Of a stretch of DNA of 64,000 bases, positions 37,179-46,204 are shown in pieces. The notes under the pieces are model-generated. The model searched no databases. It had not been told where the DNA came from and saw nothing but the letters and a program-made list of their open reading frames with translations. Both the position numbers and the translations under genes were made by a program. The first letter of the stretch is position 1. The number at the start of each line of letters is the position of its first letter. This stretch comes from Jiella endophytica. Lineage in GTDB: Bacteria > Pseudomonadota > Alphaproteobacteria > Rhizobiales > Rhizobiaceae. Where the stretch lies: the NCBI RefSeq assembly GCF_004519335.1, contig NZ_SOZD01000002.1:558001-622000 (forward strand), written 5' to 3'.

Positions 37179-37269
37179 TCCTCCCAATCGTTGCTCCCTT
37201 GCGGAACACCTCGCCGTCCCTGGCCGTTCGAGGGGAACCTGAACCGCGCGGGAATCTGCGTGCGGTCCT

Positions 37270-37287
37270 GCCCGGCACTTGCCGGGC
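37270..37287 (+). terminator. hairpin after the monooxygenase
   Basis: GCCCGGC (37270-37276) / GCCGGGC (37281-37287) with an ACTT loop, 91 nt after the stop. No T-run, so it may only be an mRNA-end hairpin or part of the OmpA-like leader. Confidence 0.4.
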
Positions 37288-37347
37288 GGCCGACGCCGGG
37301 ACGCGGAACGGTTAGCGCAAGGGACGAAACGCGAAGGTCACTTCCAT

Positions 37348-39465
37348 ATGTCGAAAATCACTCGCGGCAGCCGGTTCATCGGCTTTGCCGCCCTCGCCGC
37401 ATCGACGGCCCTCACCGGGCCGATCGCCACGCCCGCTTACGCCGCGACGAATGCGCGCGTCATGTCCGCCGAATTCGTGCCGGCCGAGAGCACCGCTCCG
37501 GCCGGAGAGCCAGCGACAATCCTGTTGGCGCAGGCCGACGAGGCCCCGGCGGAGCTGAAGCGTCGCCGCAAGCAGGATCAGGAAGCCGGCGGCGAGCGCC
37601 AGCCGAAGGCCGAGAAGCGCGCGCCCAAGGCCGAGGCGCCTGAGCCGAAACAGCGGCGCCAGCAGGCAGCCGAACCGGCGCCGCAGCGTGAGCCGCAGGC
37701 TGCCGCGGAAAAGCCCGCCGCGCCGGAGCGCAAGCAGCAGGCGGCGCCCGAGCCGGCGGCAGCGGAGGCCGAGCCCCGCAAGGCTCGCGAGGAGCGCAAG
37801 AACCGCAAGCAGCCGGCAGCCGAGACGGCAGCCCAGCCCGACGAGGCGCCGCGGCAGAAGAAGGGCCGCGACAAGGCGGCAGAGCCTGACGCCAAGGCCG
37901 CGGCCTCGCAGGAAAAGCCGGCCAAGCAGCGCAAAAAACCGGCGGAAGCCGAAAATTCCGCGGCGAAACCCGAGGCAAGACCGGCCAACGAGCCGGTTCC
38001 GGAGGAAAAGCCCGGCAAGAGCGCGCCCGATGCGCCTGTCCCGGCTGCCGCGCCGTCGAAGGACGACGCCCGGCAGAAGCGCCGCGACCAGCAGGCAGGC
38101 GAGGATCGCCGGCCGTCCAAGGATGCCGCGGGTGACAGTGCGGGCGACCGCGGCCAGGCCGCCGAGGCTCCGGCAAAGCCGAAGCGCCAGGAGCCTTCGG
38201 GAGCCGACGCCAATGCCGGTGACGCCCGACAGCAAGATGGACAGAAGCCGCAGCGGGCGGACCAACGCGGCGAGCCCGGCAGACGGCCTGAGGGCAAGCC
38301 GGAGCCGGTGCCCGCTGCGACGCAGAACCAGAAGGTCGATCCCGGCCGGATCAATGCCAGCGACGCCCGCGTCCAGAAGCTTCAGGAACCGGTAAAGGTC
38401 ACGCCGATCACCGAGGAGAAGGGTGAGCGGATCGAGGGCCGCGATCGTGGAGACAGGCGCGGCGACAGGCGTGCCGACCGCGATCGCCGCGACAGTGGCG
38501 ACAGAGACCGTGACGGGCGCGACCGGCGGCCGGAGGACCGTTTCGACGGCAGGCTTCCGGACAACGTCAAGGTGGTCAAGCGCGACGATGACGGGCGGCA
38601 GATCCTGTCGATCATCGGCGCCGCCGCCGCCGGAGCCGTGGCAGGCGGTGCGGCCGCCTATTTCATCAAGGGCGACGATCACGACCGGCTGTCCCGCAAT
38701 GCTCAGGACACCTATTACGAGCGCCTGCCCCGCGGCCGCACCCGCCAGACGATCGTCCGCGAGAACGGCGTCCAGGTGGTGACCATCACCAACAGCTATG
38801 GCGACATCGTCCGCCGCTCGCGCATCATGCCGGACGGCCGCGAGGTCGTGCTGTTCTACGATCCCTATTCGGAGGACGATCGCCGGCCGACCTACGAGCT
38901 CGATCCCGGCCGCGACCTGCCACCGCTGCGGGTCGACATTCCGCGCGACGAATATGTCGTCGACGTCGACCGGCCCGACGAGGATCTCTACTACCGGACG
39001 CTCGTCGCCCCGCCGGTGGAGACCGTCAGCCGGATCTACTCGGTCGACGAGGTGGTGCGGTCCGAGCGCATCCGCGACAAGGTCCGGCGGATCGACCTCA
39101 ACACCATCAACTTCGACACCGGTTCGGCGGAGATCGGACGCGATCAGGCCGACACGCTGGAAGCCCTCGCCGATGCGATCAAGGAGGTGGTCGACAAGAA
39201 TCCGGCCGAGACCTTCCTGATCGAAGGTCACACCGACGCCGTCGGCAGCGAGATTTCCAATCTCGATCTCTCCGACCGGCGGGCCGAGTCGGTCGCCTCG
39301 GCGCTGACGCAGTATTTCGACGTGCCGCCGGAAAATCTGGTGACCCAGGGTTACGGCGAATCCGACCTGAAGGTCGACACCCAGTCGGCGAATGCCGAAA
39401 ACCGGCGGGTCACCGTGCGCCGCATCACCGCGCTGGTGAAGCCGGTGGAGACGTCGCAGAACTGA
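37348..39465 (+). CDS. OmpA family protein with long charged disordered spacer
   Basis: Envelope protein of 705 aa. ATG 37348 starts a signal peptide ending at TPAYAAT near residue 33. From about 60 to 400 lies a low-complexity Lys/Pro/Ala/Glu/Gln/Arg-rich spacer, then an Asp/Arg repeat region (GDRRGDRRADRDRR), a hydrophobic segment ILSIIGAAAAGAVAGGA (about 419-440), a conserved YYERLPRGRTRQTIVREN block, and a C-terminal OmpA-like domain (about 585-700) with INFDTGSAEIG, IEGHTDAVGSE and LSDRRAESVA that binds peptidoglycan. The spacer may bridge a thick periplasm. A terminator follows at 39514. Confidence 0.88.
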   Translation: MSKITRGSRFIGFAALAASTALTGPIATPAYAATNARVMSAEFVPAESTAPAGEPATILLAQADEAPAELKRRRKQDQEAGGERQPKAEKRAPKAEAPEPKQRRQQAAEPAPQREPQAAAEKPAAPERKQQAAPEPAAAEAEPRKAREERKNRKQPAAETAAQPDEAPRQKKGRDKAAEPDAKAAASQEKPAKQRKKPAEAENSAAKPEARPANEPVPEEKPGKSAPDAPVPAAAPSKDDARQKRRDQQAGEDRRPSKDAAGDSAGDRGQAAEAPAKPKRQEPSGADANAGDARQQDGQKPQRADQRGEPGRRPEGKPEPVPAATQNQKVDPGRINASDARVQKLQEPVKVTPITEEKGERIEGRDRGDRRGDRRADRDRRDSGDRDRDGRDRRPEDRFDGRLPDNVKVVKRDDDGRQILSIIGAAAAGAVAGGAAAYFIKGDDHDRLSRNAQDTYYERLPRGRTRQTIVRENGVQVVTITNSYGDIVRRSRIMPDGREVVLFYDPYSEDDRRPTYELDPGRDLPPLRVDIPRDEYVVDVDRPDEDLYYRTLVAPPVETVSRIYSVDEVVRSERIRDKVRRIDLNTINFDTGSAEIGRDQADTLEALADAIKEVVDKNPAETFLIEGHTDAVGSEISNLDLSDRRAESVASALTQYFDVPPENLVTQGYGESDLKVDTQSANAENRRVTVRRITALVKPVETSQN

Positions 39466-39513
39466 CCGATCCCGGGCTCGCGACGCGAGCCTGCGAGTAC
39501 AGGTGAAAAACCC

Positions 39514-39553
39514 GCCGGGCCGACGCTTCGAAGGAGGCGCCGGCCCGGCGCTT
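39514..39553 (+). terminator. rho-independent terminator of the OmpA-like gene
   Basis: Arms GCCGGGCCG(A)CGC (39514-39526) and GCG(C)CGGCCCGGC (39537-39549) with one mismatch, followed by GCTTTTG. It lies 48 nt after the stop codon of the OmpA-like gene. Confidence 0.8.
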
Positions 39554-39572
39554 TTGAGAAGGAGATTTCGCC

Positions 39573-40306
39573 ATGGCTTTGAAAGACCGGACGATCATCG
39601 TCACCGGTGCCGCATCCGGAATCGGCCGGGCCATTGCGCTCGAGATGCGAGAGGCGGCCATGTCGTCGCGATGGACAATGACGGCGAGGCGCTCGAAAAG
39701 CTCGGCGAAGCGGCGATTGTCGCCGATCGCCTCCTCACGCTGACCGGCGACGTCGCGAGCGAGGCGGACGTCGCCGCCTGCATCGACCGGGCGGTCGGCC
39801 GCTTCGGCGGCATCGACGGGATCGTCTGCAATGCCGGCATCATGAAGCGGCTGCCTGCGGCGGAGTTGTCCTACGAGGACTGGCGCCGCGTCCTCGACGT
39901 CAACCTCTCCCAGAGCTTCCTCTTCGCCAAGCATGGCGGCGCGGCCCTGCGCAGGAGCCGTGGGGCGATGCTGCTCGTCGCCTCGACGAGAGCCTTCATG
40001 TCGGAGCCCGACACCGAATCCTATTCGGCGACCAAGGGCGGGCTCTTCGCCCTCGCCCATTCGCTCGCCGTCAGCCTGTCGCCGGAGGTCCGGGTCAACG
40101 CGGTGGCGCCCGGCTGGATCAACGTCTCCGGCGAGGAACTGCGCGAGGTCGACCACGCCCAGCATCTGGTCGGCCGGGTCGGCGAGCCGGAGGATGTAGC
40201 GAGGGCCGCAGCCTTCCTTCTCGACGGCGAACAATCGGGCTTCATCACCGGCCAGACGCTGGTCGTCGACGGCGGCATGACCCGGAAGATGATCTACGCG
40301 CACTGA
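39573..40306 (+). pseudogene. SDR family oxidoreductase with single-base frameshift
   Basis: Short-chain dehydrogenase broken by a missing base. ATG 39573 (AAGGAG upstream) opens with ALKDRTIIVTGAASGIGRAIALE, the TGxxxGxG nucleotide motif, but reads to a stop at 39741-39743 after 56 codons. The rest of the enzyme is in another frame from about 39647: GGHVVAMDNDGEALE, CNAGIMKRLP, ... SYSATKGG with catalytic Tyr and Lys, and GGMTRKMIYAH at the end. Restoring one G at 39647-39648 joins the two parts into a normal 245-aa SDR. Either a real pseudogene, or a sequencing error at a G/C step. Confidence 0.8.
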
Positions 40307-40339
40307 CGCCGCAAGGCGTCTGCGCGCGTGCTGCGCAGA
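40305..40339 (+). terminator. tandem hairpins after the SDR gene
   Basis: GACGCC-GCAA-GGCGTC (40305-40320) sits on the SDR stop codon and is followed by TCTGCGC/GCGCAGA (40319-40339). They lie between convergent genes (SDR, and the AI-2E permease ending at 40345) and may terminate both, though there is no T-run. Confidence 0.5.
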
Positions 40340-40344
40340 CCGGC

Positions 40345-41523
40345 TCAATCGTCGTCATCGTCCGGCTGACGGGCCTGTTCGGCCGACAGAAAGTCGCCGA
40401 GTGCCGTCAGCGGCTCGACATAAGTGGCGAACACCTTGATGCAGACCATCAGCGGCACGGCGAGGAACATGCCGACCACACCCCAGATCCAGCCCCAGAA
40501 GGCCACCGCCAGGAAGATGGCAGCCGCATTCATTTCCAGTCGTCGTCCGACGATCATCGGCGTCAGGAACTGGCCTTCCACGGTGGTGCAGGCAAGGTAC
40601 AGCAACACCGGCACCGCGGCGCTGGTGAGGTGGCCGAACTCGGCAAGAGCGATCACGCCGACGAGAGCCATTCCCATGATCGAACCGATATAGGGGATGA
40701 AATTGAGCAGCGTCGCCAACGCCCCGAAGACGACCGGCGTCGGCATTCCCACCCACCAGAGGCAGGCACCGACGGCGATGCCGAGGCAGATGTTGATCAG
40801 CGTGATGGTGAAGAGATAGCGCGAGAGTTCCCGCTCGATGTCGTGGGCGATGTGCAGTGCGCGCTTCTTGTCGGACAGCGTCGGCATCGCCCGCACCAGC
40901 TTCTGATAGAACAGGTCGCCGGAGGCCAGAAGAAAGAACAGGAAGATCAGCGAGAAAGCGATCGAAGCGACGATCTGCGGCGCGGTCTGCGTGACGTTGT
41001 CGAGGAGACCCGGATTCTTGACGATCACCTCCTGCGGCTTCTGGTCCTGGGGCTTGTCGGACGGGCTTTCCGCAGCGGCCTGACGCACCTCCTGCTGGGC
41101 CGCCTGGAACCGGTCGAGCCGATCGCGAACCGCACGCATCTCGTGGTCGACCGCCGCCGCGTAACGCGGGGCGTTGTTGACGAGATTGGTGATCGGGTCG
41201 CTGAGCATGTAGAAGCCCAGCATCAGCGTCATCAAGGATCCGACGACCAGGACGAGCGCCGAAAGCGGCTCCCATATTTTCAGACGGCGCCGGAAGAACC
41301 GCACGATCGGGCTCATCACCAGCGCAAAGATGATCGCCAGGATCACCGGCAGGACGAAGCTCGCAGTCAGATAGAGCGCGCCGAAGAGCAGGATGAAGAA
41401 GATCCCGATCACGGCCCAGCGCGGACCGCTTTCGAAGTTCTGCGTATTGACGAGGCCGATGGTCGGGGAGATCGTCGTCGAGCGCTGGTCGCTCCGCCTG
41501 CTCGCTTCTTTTTCCGACGACAA
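40345..41523 (-). CDS. AI-2E family transporter (PerM/YdgG-type)
   Basis: Inner-membrane protein of about 392 aa with two N-terminal spans, a hydrophilic loop with coiled-coil (about 110-180, MRAVRDRLDRFQ) and C-terminal spans with YLFTITLINICLGIAVG, the NFIPYIGSI motif and VEGQFLTPMIVG, all standard for PF01594. Members include autoinducer-2 exporters and Na+/H+ antiporters. The start is TTG 41523, preceded by GGGGG; no ATG or GTG in frame is suitably placed. The acidic tail is DDDDD. Confidence 0.85.
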   Translation of the reverse strand: MSSEKEASRRSDQRSTTISPTIGLVNTQNFESGPRWAVIGIFFILLFGALYLTASFVLPVILAIIFALVMSPIVRFFRRRLKIWEPLSALVLVVGSLMTLMLGFYMLSDPITNLVNNAPRYAAAVDHEMRAVRDRLDRFQAAQQEVRQAAAESPSDKPQDQKPQEVIVKNPGLLDNVTQTAPQIVASIAFSLIFLFFLLASGDLFYQKLVRAMPTLSDKKRALHIAHDIERELSRYLFTITLINICLGIAVGACLWWVGMPTPVVFGALATLLNFIPYIGSIMGMALVGVIALAEFGHLTSAAVPVLLYLACTTVEGQFLTPMIVGRRLEMNAAAIFLAVAFWGWIWGVVGMFLAVPLMVCIKVFATYVEPLTALGDFLSAEQARQPDDDDD

Positions 41524-41781
41524 TTTTACCCCCAGCCCGGCTTCTCCGATCAACGGAAAATGATGGCGATCGTTCCACCAGATTGTCGCCACAATCGCCT
41601 GGAGCGCGTCCGGCTCATGGTCGCCGGGAGTGAAAGCGTTGCACGCCTGTCTATCTGGAAGCGGGAGAACGCACGCGACCTCCCATGACAGCAGGTCAGA
41701 TGGTCTTGGTGGAGCGAAGTTTGCGCGGTGATCAGCGAACCTCTCCCCAGCGAAAGACCGAGACAATGAACGGAATTTGTC

Positions 41782-42663
41782 ATGTTTGAAGATTTCGACA
41801 CACGCGTCATTCCCGGCGAGGGTGCTGAGATCTTCTGCCGCATCGGCGGTGAGGGTCCGCCGCTGCTCCTGCTTCACGGCTATCCCGAGACCGGCGCGAT
41901 GTGGGCGCCGATCGCTGGACGACTCGCCGAGCGGTTCTCCCTCGTCGTTCCGGATCTTCGCGGCTATGGCCGCTCGTCGGTGCCTAAGAACGACCCGGAC
42001 AATCGCGCCTATTCCAAGCGGCAGATGGGCCGCGACATGGCGGCGGTGATGACGTTGCTCGGCCATGAGCGCTTTGCCGTCGCCGGACACGACCGGGGCG
42101 CGCGGGTCGCCTATCGGATGGGCTTCGACATGCCGGAGCGTCTGACGAAGCTCGCGGTCCTCGACATCGTGCCGGTGGCGGAAGTGTGGGAGGCGATGGA
42201 CGCCGCGGAGGCGATGGCGATCTATCACTGGCCGTTCCTCGCGCAACCCCATCCGCTGCCAGAAACGCTGATCGGGGCGGATCCCGCCTATTATCTGCGG
42301 CACACCCTTGCCAGTTGGGCGGGCTCGCGGTCCCTCAACGCCTTTGCGCCGGAGGCTCTCGCCGAATATGCCGAGCATTTTTCCAAGCCCGAGCATGTGC
42401 ATGGCGCCTGCAACGACTACCGCGCCGGCGCGACGATCGACTGGCGGCTCGACCGCGAGGATCGGAAGGCGGGGCGGAAGATCGCGGTGCCGATGCTGGC
42501 GCTGTGGGGCGCCGGCGGCATTCCCGGCAAGGGCGAGAACCCGCTGGAGATCTGGCGCCGATGGGCCGACGAGGTGAGCGGCGGGCCGATCGAGGCGGGG
42601 CACTTCCTCGTCGAGGAAGCGCCGGACGCGACGCTGGCGGCGATGCTGGCGTTCTTCGGATAG
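41782..42663 (+). CDS. alpha/beta hydrolase, fluoroacetate/haloacetate dehalogenase-like
   Basis: A 293-residue hydrolase of the fluoroacetate dehalogenase (FAcD) group, which removes halide from haloacetates by an Asp nucleophile. The residues known in Rhodopseudomonas RPA1163 all occur with a constant offset of six: nucleophile Asp104, Arg105 and Arg108 (HDRGARVAYRM), Asp128, halide-pocket His149, Trp150 and Tyr213, and catalytic His274 (AGHFL). The N-terminus is MFEDFDTRVIPGE. No cofactor. Monocistronic. Sequence supports dehalogenase chemistry, yet epoxide or other ester hydrolases share this fold. Confidence 0.8.
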   Translation: MFEDFDTRVIPGEGAEIFCRIGGEGPPLLLLHGYPETGAMWAPIAGRLAERFSLVVPDLRGYGRSSVPKNDPDNRAYSKRQMGRDMAAVMTLLGHERFAVAGHDRGARVAYRMGFDMPERLTKLAVLDIVPVAEVWEAMDAAEAMAIYHWPFLAQPHPLPETLIGADPAYYLRHTLASWAGSRSLNAFAPEALAEYAEHFSKPEHVHGACNDYRAGATIDWRLDREDRKAGRKIAVPMLALWGAGGIPGKGENPLEIWRRWADEVSGGPIEAGHFLVEEAPDATLAAMLAFFG

Positions 42664-42722
42664 TCCGGCGTTGAGTTGAGGGGCCGGTCATTCTCGACCT
42701 GCGGGCCCGTCTGCCAGATGCC

Positions 42723-42753
42723 AAAAAGGGAGCACGAACGTGACGTGCTCCCT
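42723..42753 (-). terminator. rho-independent terminator of lolA
   Basis: AGGGAGCACG (42727-42736) / CGTGCTCCCT (42744-42753) with a 7-nt loop and, on the minus strand, a TTTTT run (42723-42727). It is placed between the convergent dehalogenase and lolA genes, 52 nt after the lolA stop. Confidence 0.85.
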
Positions 42754-42804
42754 CTTGATGATGCGACTTGCTTCCGCCCGGCGCCTGGCGCGCCGGCCGG
42801 TCCG

Positions 42805-43455
42805 TCAGCGACGGTTGCCGGTCTGGCCCTGCTCGATCGCCGTATAGGGGATCTTGAAAGCGGAATCCTGGATGTTGCCGCCTTCCTTGACGTTGTAGAT
42901 CATGACCGTGGTCTCCTTCCCCTGCTTGTCGCGGATGGTCCACTGTTTCAGATCGTAGCTCGTCGGATCGAACATCATGGTGATGCGCGAATTGCCGAAG
43001 ACCGAGCGATCGCCCATGACGATCGTCGTCAGGTCCGGATCTTCCTTGATGCTCTGGATGTTCGCCTGGGAGAGGTTGATGCGCCGGTCGAGCAGCAGCT
43101 TCATCGGCGTCTGCGAGAGCGGATAGGTGTCCCAGGTGTTGAGCTTCTTGTTGTTGATCGCGACGGTCGAGCCGTCGGCGATCACCCGCAGGGGGGCGTT
43201 GGCGTAGTCGAAACGGACCTTGCCGGGTCGCTCGATGTAGAACTTGCCTTCCGACTGCCGGCCGTTGGAATCGAACTGCACGAAGTCGCCGTGCATCGAG
43301 GGGATGGCGGCGAAGTGATCGGCGATCTTCTGCGCGGCGGCGCTCGCCTGCGCCTGTGCGGCCGGGACAGCGGCGGCAAGGCCGAGGGCTGCGACGGCGC
43401 CGGCGATCAGCGCGCGGCGCCCGGCAGTGCGGATGGAATGAAGGATCGTGGCCAT
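42805..43455 (-). CDS. outer-membrane lipoprotein carrier protein LolA family
   Basis: Periplasmic chaperone-type protein of 216 aa that shuttles lipoproteins from LolCDE to the outer membrane. A signal peptide ends at AQAQA near residue 36; then AQKIADHFAAIPSMHGDFVQFD, GRQSEGKFYIERPGKVRFDY and PLSQTPMKLLLD, which are LolA core segments. ATG 43455 has AGGAAG upstream. Stand-alone gene with its own terminator. Confidence 0.9.
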   Translation of the reverse strand: MATILHSIRTAGRRALIAGAVAALGLAAAVPAAQAQASAAAQKIADHFAAIPSMHGDFVQFDSNGRQSEGKFYIERPGKVRFDYANAPLRVIADGSTVAINNKKLNTWDTYPLSQTPMKLLLDRRINLSQANIQSIKEDPDLTTIVMGDRSVFGNSRITMMFDPTSYDLKQWTIRDKQGKETTVMIYNVKEGGNIQDSAFKIPYTAIEQGQTGNRR

Positions 43456-43739
43456 CTTGATGCGGCTTCCTCTCTTTTCGAAGTGCGCCCTTCGACGTCT
43501 CGCCGGTGGTCCGGCTTGTCGCTCTTTCGCCCGGTCGCTCCGGCCGTCGAGACGGGCCGGTCGGCGGGCTGCTCGCGGGAATGCTCCGCCAAGCTATGTC
43601 GTGAAGGTTTCCTCACGCTGCAATGGGGCCTAACCATGGCGCGACACCGCGTCGCCGCCCGGATGAGGCGGCTTTCGCGGTGTTTCGCAGAAGGCCTCTC
43701 CGGAAAGTGAGCCCGCAGGGCGAGCGTGGAGCGGCCCGG

Positions 43740-44924
43740 TCAGCCGCGGGCCGCGGACGCCGCGGCAAAACCGCCCTCGAGGTCGGCCTTGAGGTCCGGA
43801 ACGTCCTCGAGGCCCACCTGCAGGCGGATGAAGGTGCCGTTCCCCGGTCCCTTGCAGATCGTCCGGTCGCTGAGATCGACGGCGACGGCAAGGCTCTCGT
43901 GGCCGCCCCAGGAATAGCCGAGGCCGATCAGCCGCAGAGCGTCGAGAAAGGCCGCCGCCTGGTCGAAGCCGCCCGGCAGCAGGAAGGAGAACAGGCCGGA
44001 GGACCCGGAGAACTGCCGATCGTAGAGCTCGTGGTCGAAGAAGGAGAACAGCGCCGGATGGCGCACCTCCGCGACGTCGTCGCGGCTTTCGAGCCAGCCG
44101 GCGAGTTCCAGTGCCGAGGCCTGATGCCGCTCCAGCCTTACACCCATGGTCTTGAGGCCGCGCAGGACGAGATAGACGTCGTCCGGCGCGGCGTTGACGC
44201 CAATCTGCATCTGCGTGTCGCGCAGCCGCTTGATGGTCGCCTCATTCGCCGAGACCGAGCCCATCATCACGTCGGAATGGCCGCCGGGATATTTGGTGAG
44301 GGCGTGGATCGACAGGTCGACGCCATGCTCCAGCGGCCGGAAATAGAGCGGCGTCGCCCAGGTGTTGTCGAGCATGGTGACGGCGCCGCCGGCGTGGGCG
44401 GCGTCGCAGACGGCGCGCACGTCCATCACCTCGAAGGTGTTCGATCCCGGTGCCTCGAGAAACACCACCTTGGTGTTCGGCTTCATCAGCTCGGCGATGC
44501 CGGCACCGACATGCGGGTCGAAATATTCGATCTCGACGCCCATCCGCTTCAGCGTGCCGTTACAGAACGTCCGGGTCGGCGTGTAGACGGAATCAACCAC
44601 CAGGAGATGGTCGCCGGCGCCGAGAAAGGCGAGGAGCGGGATGGTGATCGCGGCAAGGCCCGAGGGCACGAGGATCGTGTCATGGGCGCCTTCTAGCTCG
44701 CTGAGCGCCTCCTCCAGAGCCTTTGTCGTCGGGGTGCCGCGTAGTCCATAAGTATAAGGCAGCGACTGGCGCTTCTTCATCGCTTCGGTGGATTCGAACA
44801 GCACTGTCGATGCATGAACCACCGGAGGATTGACGAATCCGTGCATGGATCGGGGATCGTAAGGACCATGGGCCAGAAGGGTATTCGGGCCGGATTGCCG
44901 GGTGTTTGTGCGATCGGTGGTCAA
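43740..44924 (-). CDS. metC: cystathionine beta-lyase (PLP Cys/Met metabolism enzyme)
   Basis: Converts cystathionine to homocysteine, pyruvate and ammonia. The 394-aa protein has SGLAAITIPLLAFL, the TMLDNTWATPLYF aspartate motif and Lys211 in HALTKYPGGHSD that binds PLP. C-terminal FSFLLPGGF and GYSWGGHESLAV are typical of the metC branch. It is divergently placed with aapJ, as described for the metC-aap locus of Rhizobium leguminosarum. Confidence 0.93.
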   Translation of the reverse strand: MTTDRTNTRQSGPNTLLAHGPYDPRSMHGFVNPPVVHASTVLFESTEAMKKRQSLPYTYGLRGTPTTKALEEALSELEGAHDTILVPSGLAAITIPLLAFLGAGDHLLVVDSVYTPTRTFCNGTLKRMGVEIEYFDPHVGAGIAELMKPNTKVVFLEAPGSNTFEVMDVRAVCDAAHAGGAVTMLDNTWATPLYFRPLEHGVDLSIHALTKYPGGHSDVMMGSVSANEATIKRLRDTQMQIGVNAAPDDVYLVLRGLKTMGVRLERHQASALELAGWLESRDDVAEVRHPALFSFFDHELYDRQFSGSSGLFSFLLPGGFDQAAAFLDALRLIGLGYSWGGHESLAVAVDLSDRTICKGPGNGTFIRLQVGLEDVPDLKADLEGGFAAASAARG

Positions 44925-45145
44925 TGGTTCGTCCTCATGACTATTTTGTCTGCAGCAACGACGGTTTCGCCCGGTAAATTTGCGGAAGAAAATACCGGCA
45001 GCTTGACCTGATTAATTTTTTGTCATGGAATTGCCGCGGTTGGTGAGGGTGCTCGAAGATTTTCAGCGGCGCCGCCGCCGCCGTGCCGCCATAGCAGCGG
45101 TGCGGCCAAAGGTACAACGATAACCCAGATGGGGAAGGCTTCCTG
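44925..45145. promoter_or_regulatory. metC-aapJ divergent intergenic region
   Basis: This 221-nt gap separates the two starts and is AT-richer than average around 44940-45020. A TTGACC at 45003-45008 and a strongly T-rich run TTTTTTG at 45016-45022 could be parts of the aapJ promoter, and GGAAGGCTTCC just before aapJ (45133-45143) is a palindrome that also provides the ribosome-binding site. No classic sigma54 -24/-12 pair was found. Confidence 0.35.
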
Positions 45146-46165
45146 ATGAATTCCAAGCTTCTGACCGCCGTGCTCGGTCTGACGATCGCAGGGCTCGGCG
45201 CCGGTGCGGCTTCTGCACAGACGCTCGGCACCGTGAAGGAGCGCGGCCAGCTTCGTTGCGGCGTCAACACCGGTCTTCCGGGCTTTGCGTCGCAGAACGA
45301 CAAGGGCGAGTGGCAGGGCCTCGACGTCGACTACTGCAAGGCGGTCGCGGCGGCCGTCTTCGGCGATCCGTCGAAGGTCCAGTATTCGCCGCTCTCGGCT
45401 GTCCAGCGCTTCCCGGCGCTGCAGAACAACGAGATCGACATGCTGGCCCGCAACACCACCTGGACGATGGATCGCGACACCACGCTCGGCCTCGCCTTCG
45501 CCGGCGTCAACTACTATGACGGCCAGGGCTTCATGGTGAAGAAGGACCTCGGCGTCAATTCGGCTCTGGAGCTTTCCGGCGCCACCGTCTGCGTCCAGTC
45601 CGGCACCACCACCGAGCTGAACCTTGCGGACTACTTCCGCACCAACAAGATGGACTACAACCCGGTGGTCATCGAGGCCCAGTCGGACGTCAACTCTGCC
45701 TATGACTCGGGCCGCTGCGACGTCCTGACGACGGACGCCTCCGGTCTCGCCGCCTCGCGCCTCGAGCTGAAGAACCCCGACGACAACGTCATCCTGCCGG
45801 AGATCATCTCCAAGGAGCCGCTCGGCCCGGCCGTCCGCCAGGGCGACGACCAGTGGTTCAACGTCGTCAAGTGGACGCACTACGCGCTGCTCGACGCCGA
45901 GGAGCTGGGCGTCACCAAGGACAATGTCGAGGAGATGAAGAGCTCCGACAATCCGGAGATCCGGCGCCTGCTCGGCCAGGACAAGGACTTCGGTGCCTCG
46001 ATCGGCCTCTCCAAGGACTGGGCCGTCAACATCATCAAGGCCGTCGGCAATTACGGCGAGATCTTCGAGCGCAACATCGGCGTCGATACGCCTCTGAAGA
46101 TCCAGCGCGGCCAGAATGCCCTGTGGACCAAGGGCGGCATCCAGTACGGCATGCCGATCCGCTGA
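45146..46165 (+). CDS. aapJ: general L-amino acid ABC transporter substrate-binding protein
   Basis: Periplasmic binding protein, 339 aa, of the Aap (general L-amino acid) permease. Signal peptide ends at GAASAQTL near residue 25; the mature start ERGQLRCGVNTGLPGFAS and GLDVDYCKAVAAAVFGD are characteristic of AapJ/BztA, as is YDGQGFMVKKDLG. Followed by a hairpin at 46181 and then aapQ, aapM and aapP, all on the plus strand. Confidence 0.95.
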   Translation: MNSKLLTAVLGLTIAGLGAGAASAQTLGTVKERGQLRCGVNTGLPGFASQNDKGEWQGLDVDYCKAVAAAVFGDPSKVQYSPLSAVQRFPALQNNEIDMLARNTTWTMDRDTTLGLAFAGVNYYDGQGFMVKKDLGVNSALELSGATVCVQSGTTTELNLADYFRTNKMDYNPVVIEAQSDVNSAYDSGRCDVLTTDASGLAASRLELKNPDDNVILPEIISKEPLGPAVRQGDDQWFNVVKWTHYALLDAEELGVTKDNVEEMKSSDNPEIRRLLGQDKDFGASIGLSKDWAVNIIKAVGNYGEIFERNIGVDTPLKIQRGQNALWTKGGIQYGMPIR

Positions 46166-46180
46166 TCTGACCTCATGTCC

Positions 46181-46204
46181 GGGCGCCCCCTTTGCGGGGC
46201 GCCC
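46181..46204 (+). terminator. intra-operon hairpin between aapJ and aapQ
   Basis: GGGCGCCCC (46181-46189) / GGGGCGCCC (46196-46204), 9 bp with a 6-nt loop and followed by GTTTC. It would partially terminate transcription or protect the aapJ mRNA 3' end so that the binding protein is made in excess over the membrane parts, a common design in binding-protein transporters. Confidence 0.7.

Noticed and set aside
37312-39231. 639-aa minus-strand frame opposite the OmpA-like gene
   Set aside because: Low-complexity Leu/Arg/Gly text typical of antisense to a Lys/Ala/Glu-rich spacer.
45000-45050. possible sigma54 promoter before aapJ
   Set aside because: A TGG...TTGG arrangement was seen but the -12 GC dinucleotide and spacing do not fit.
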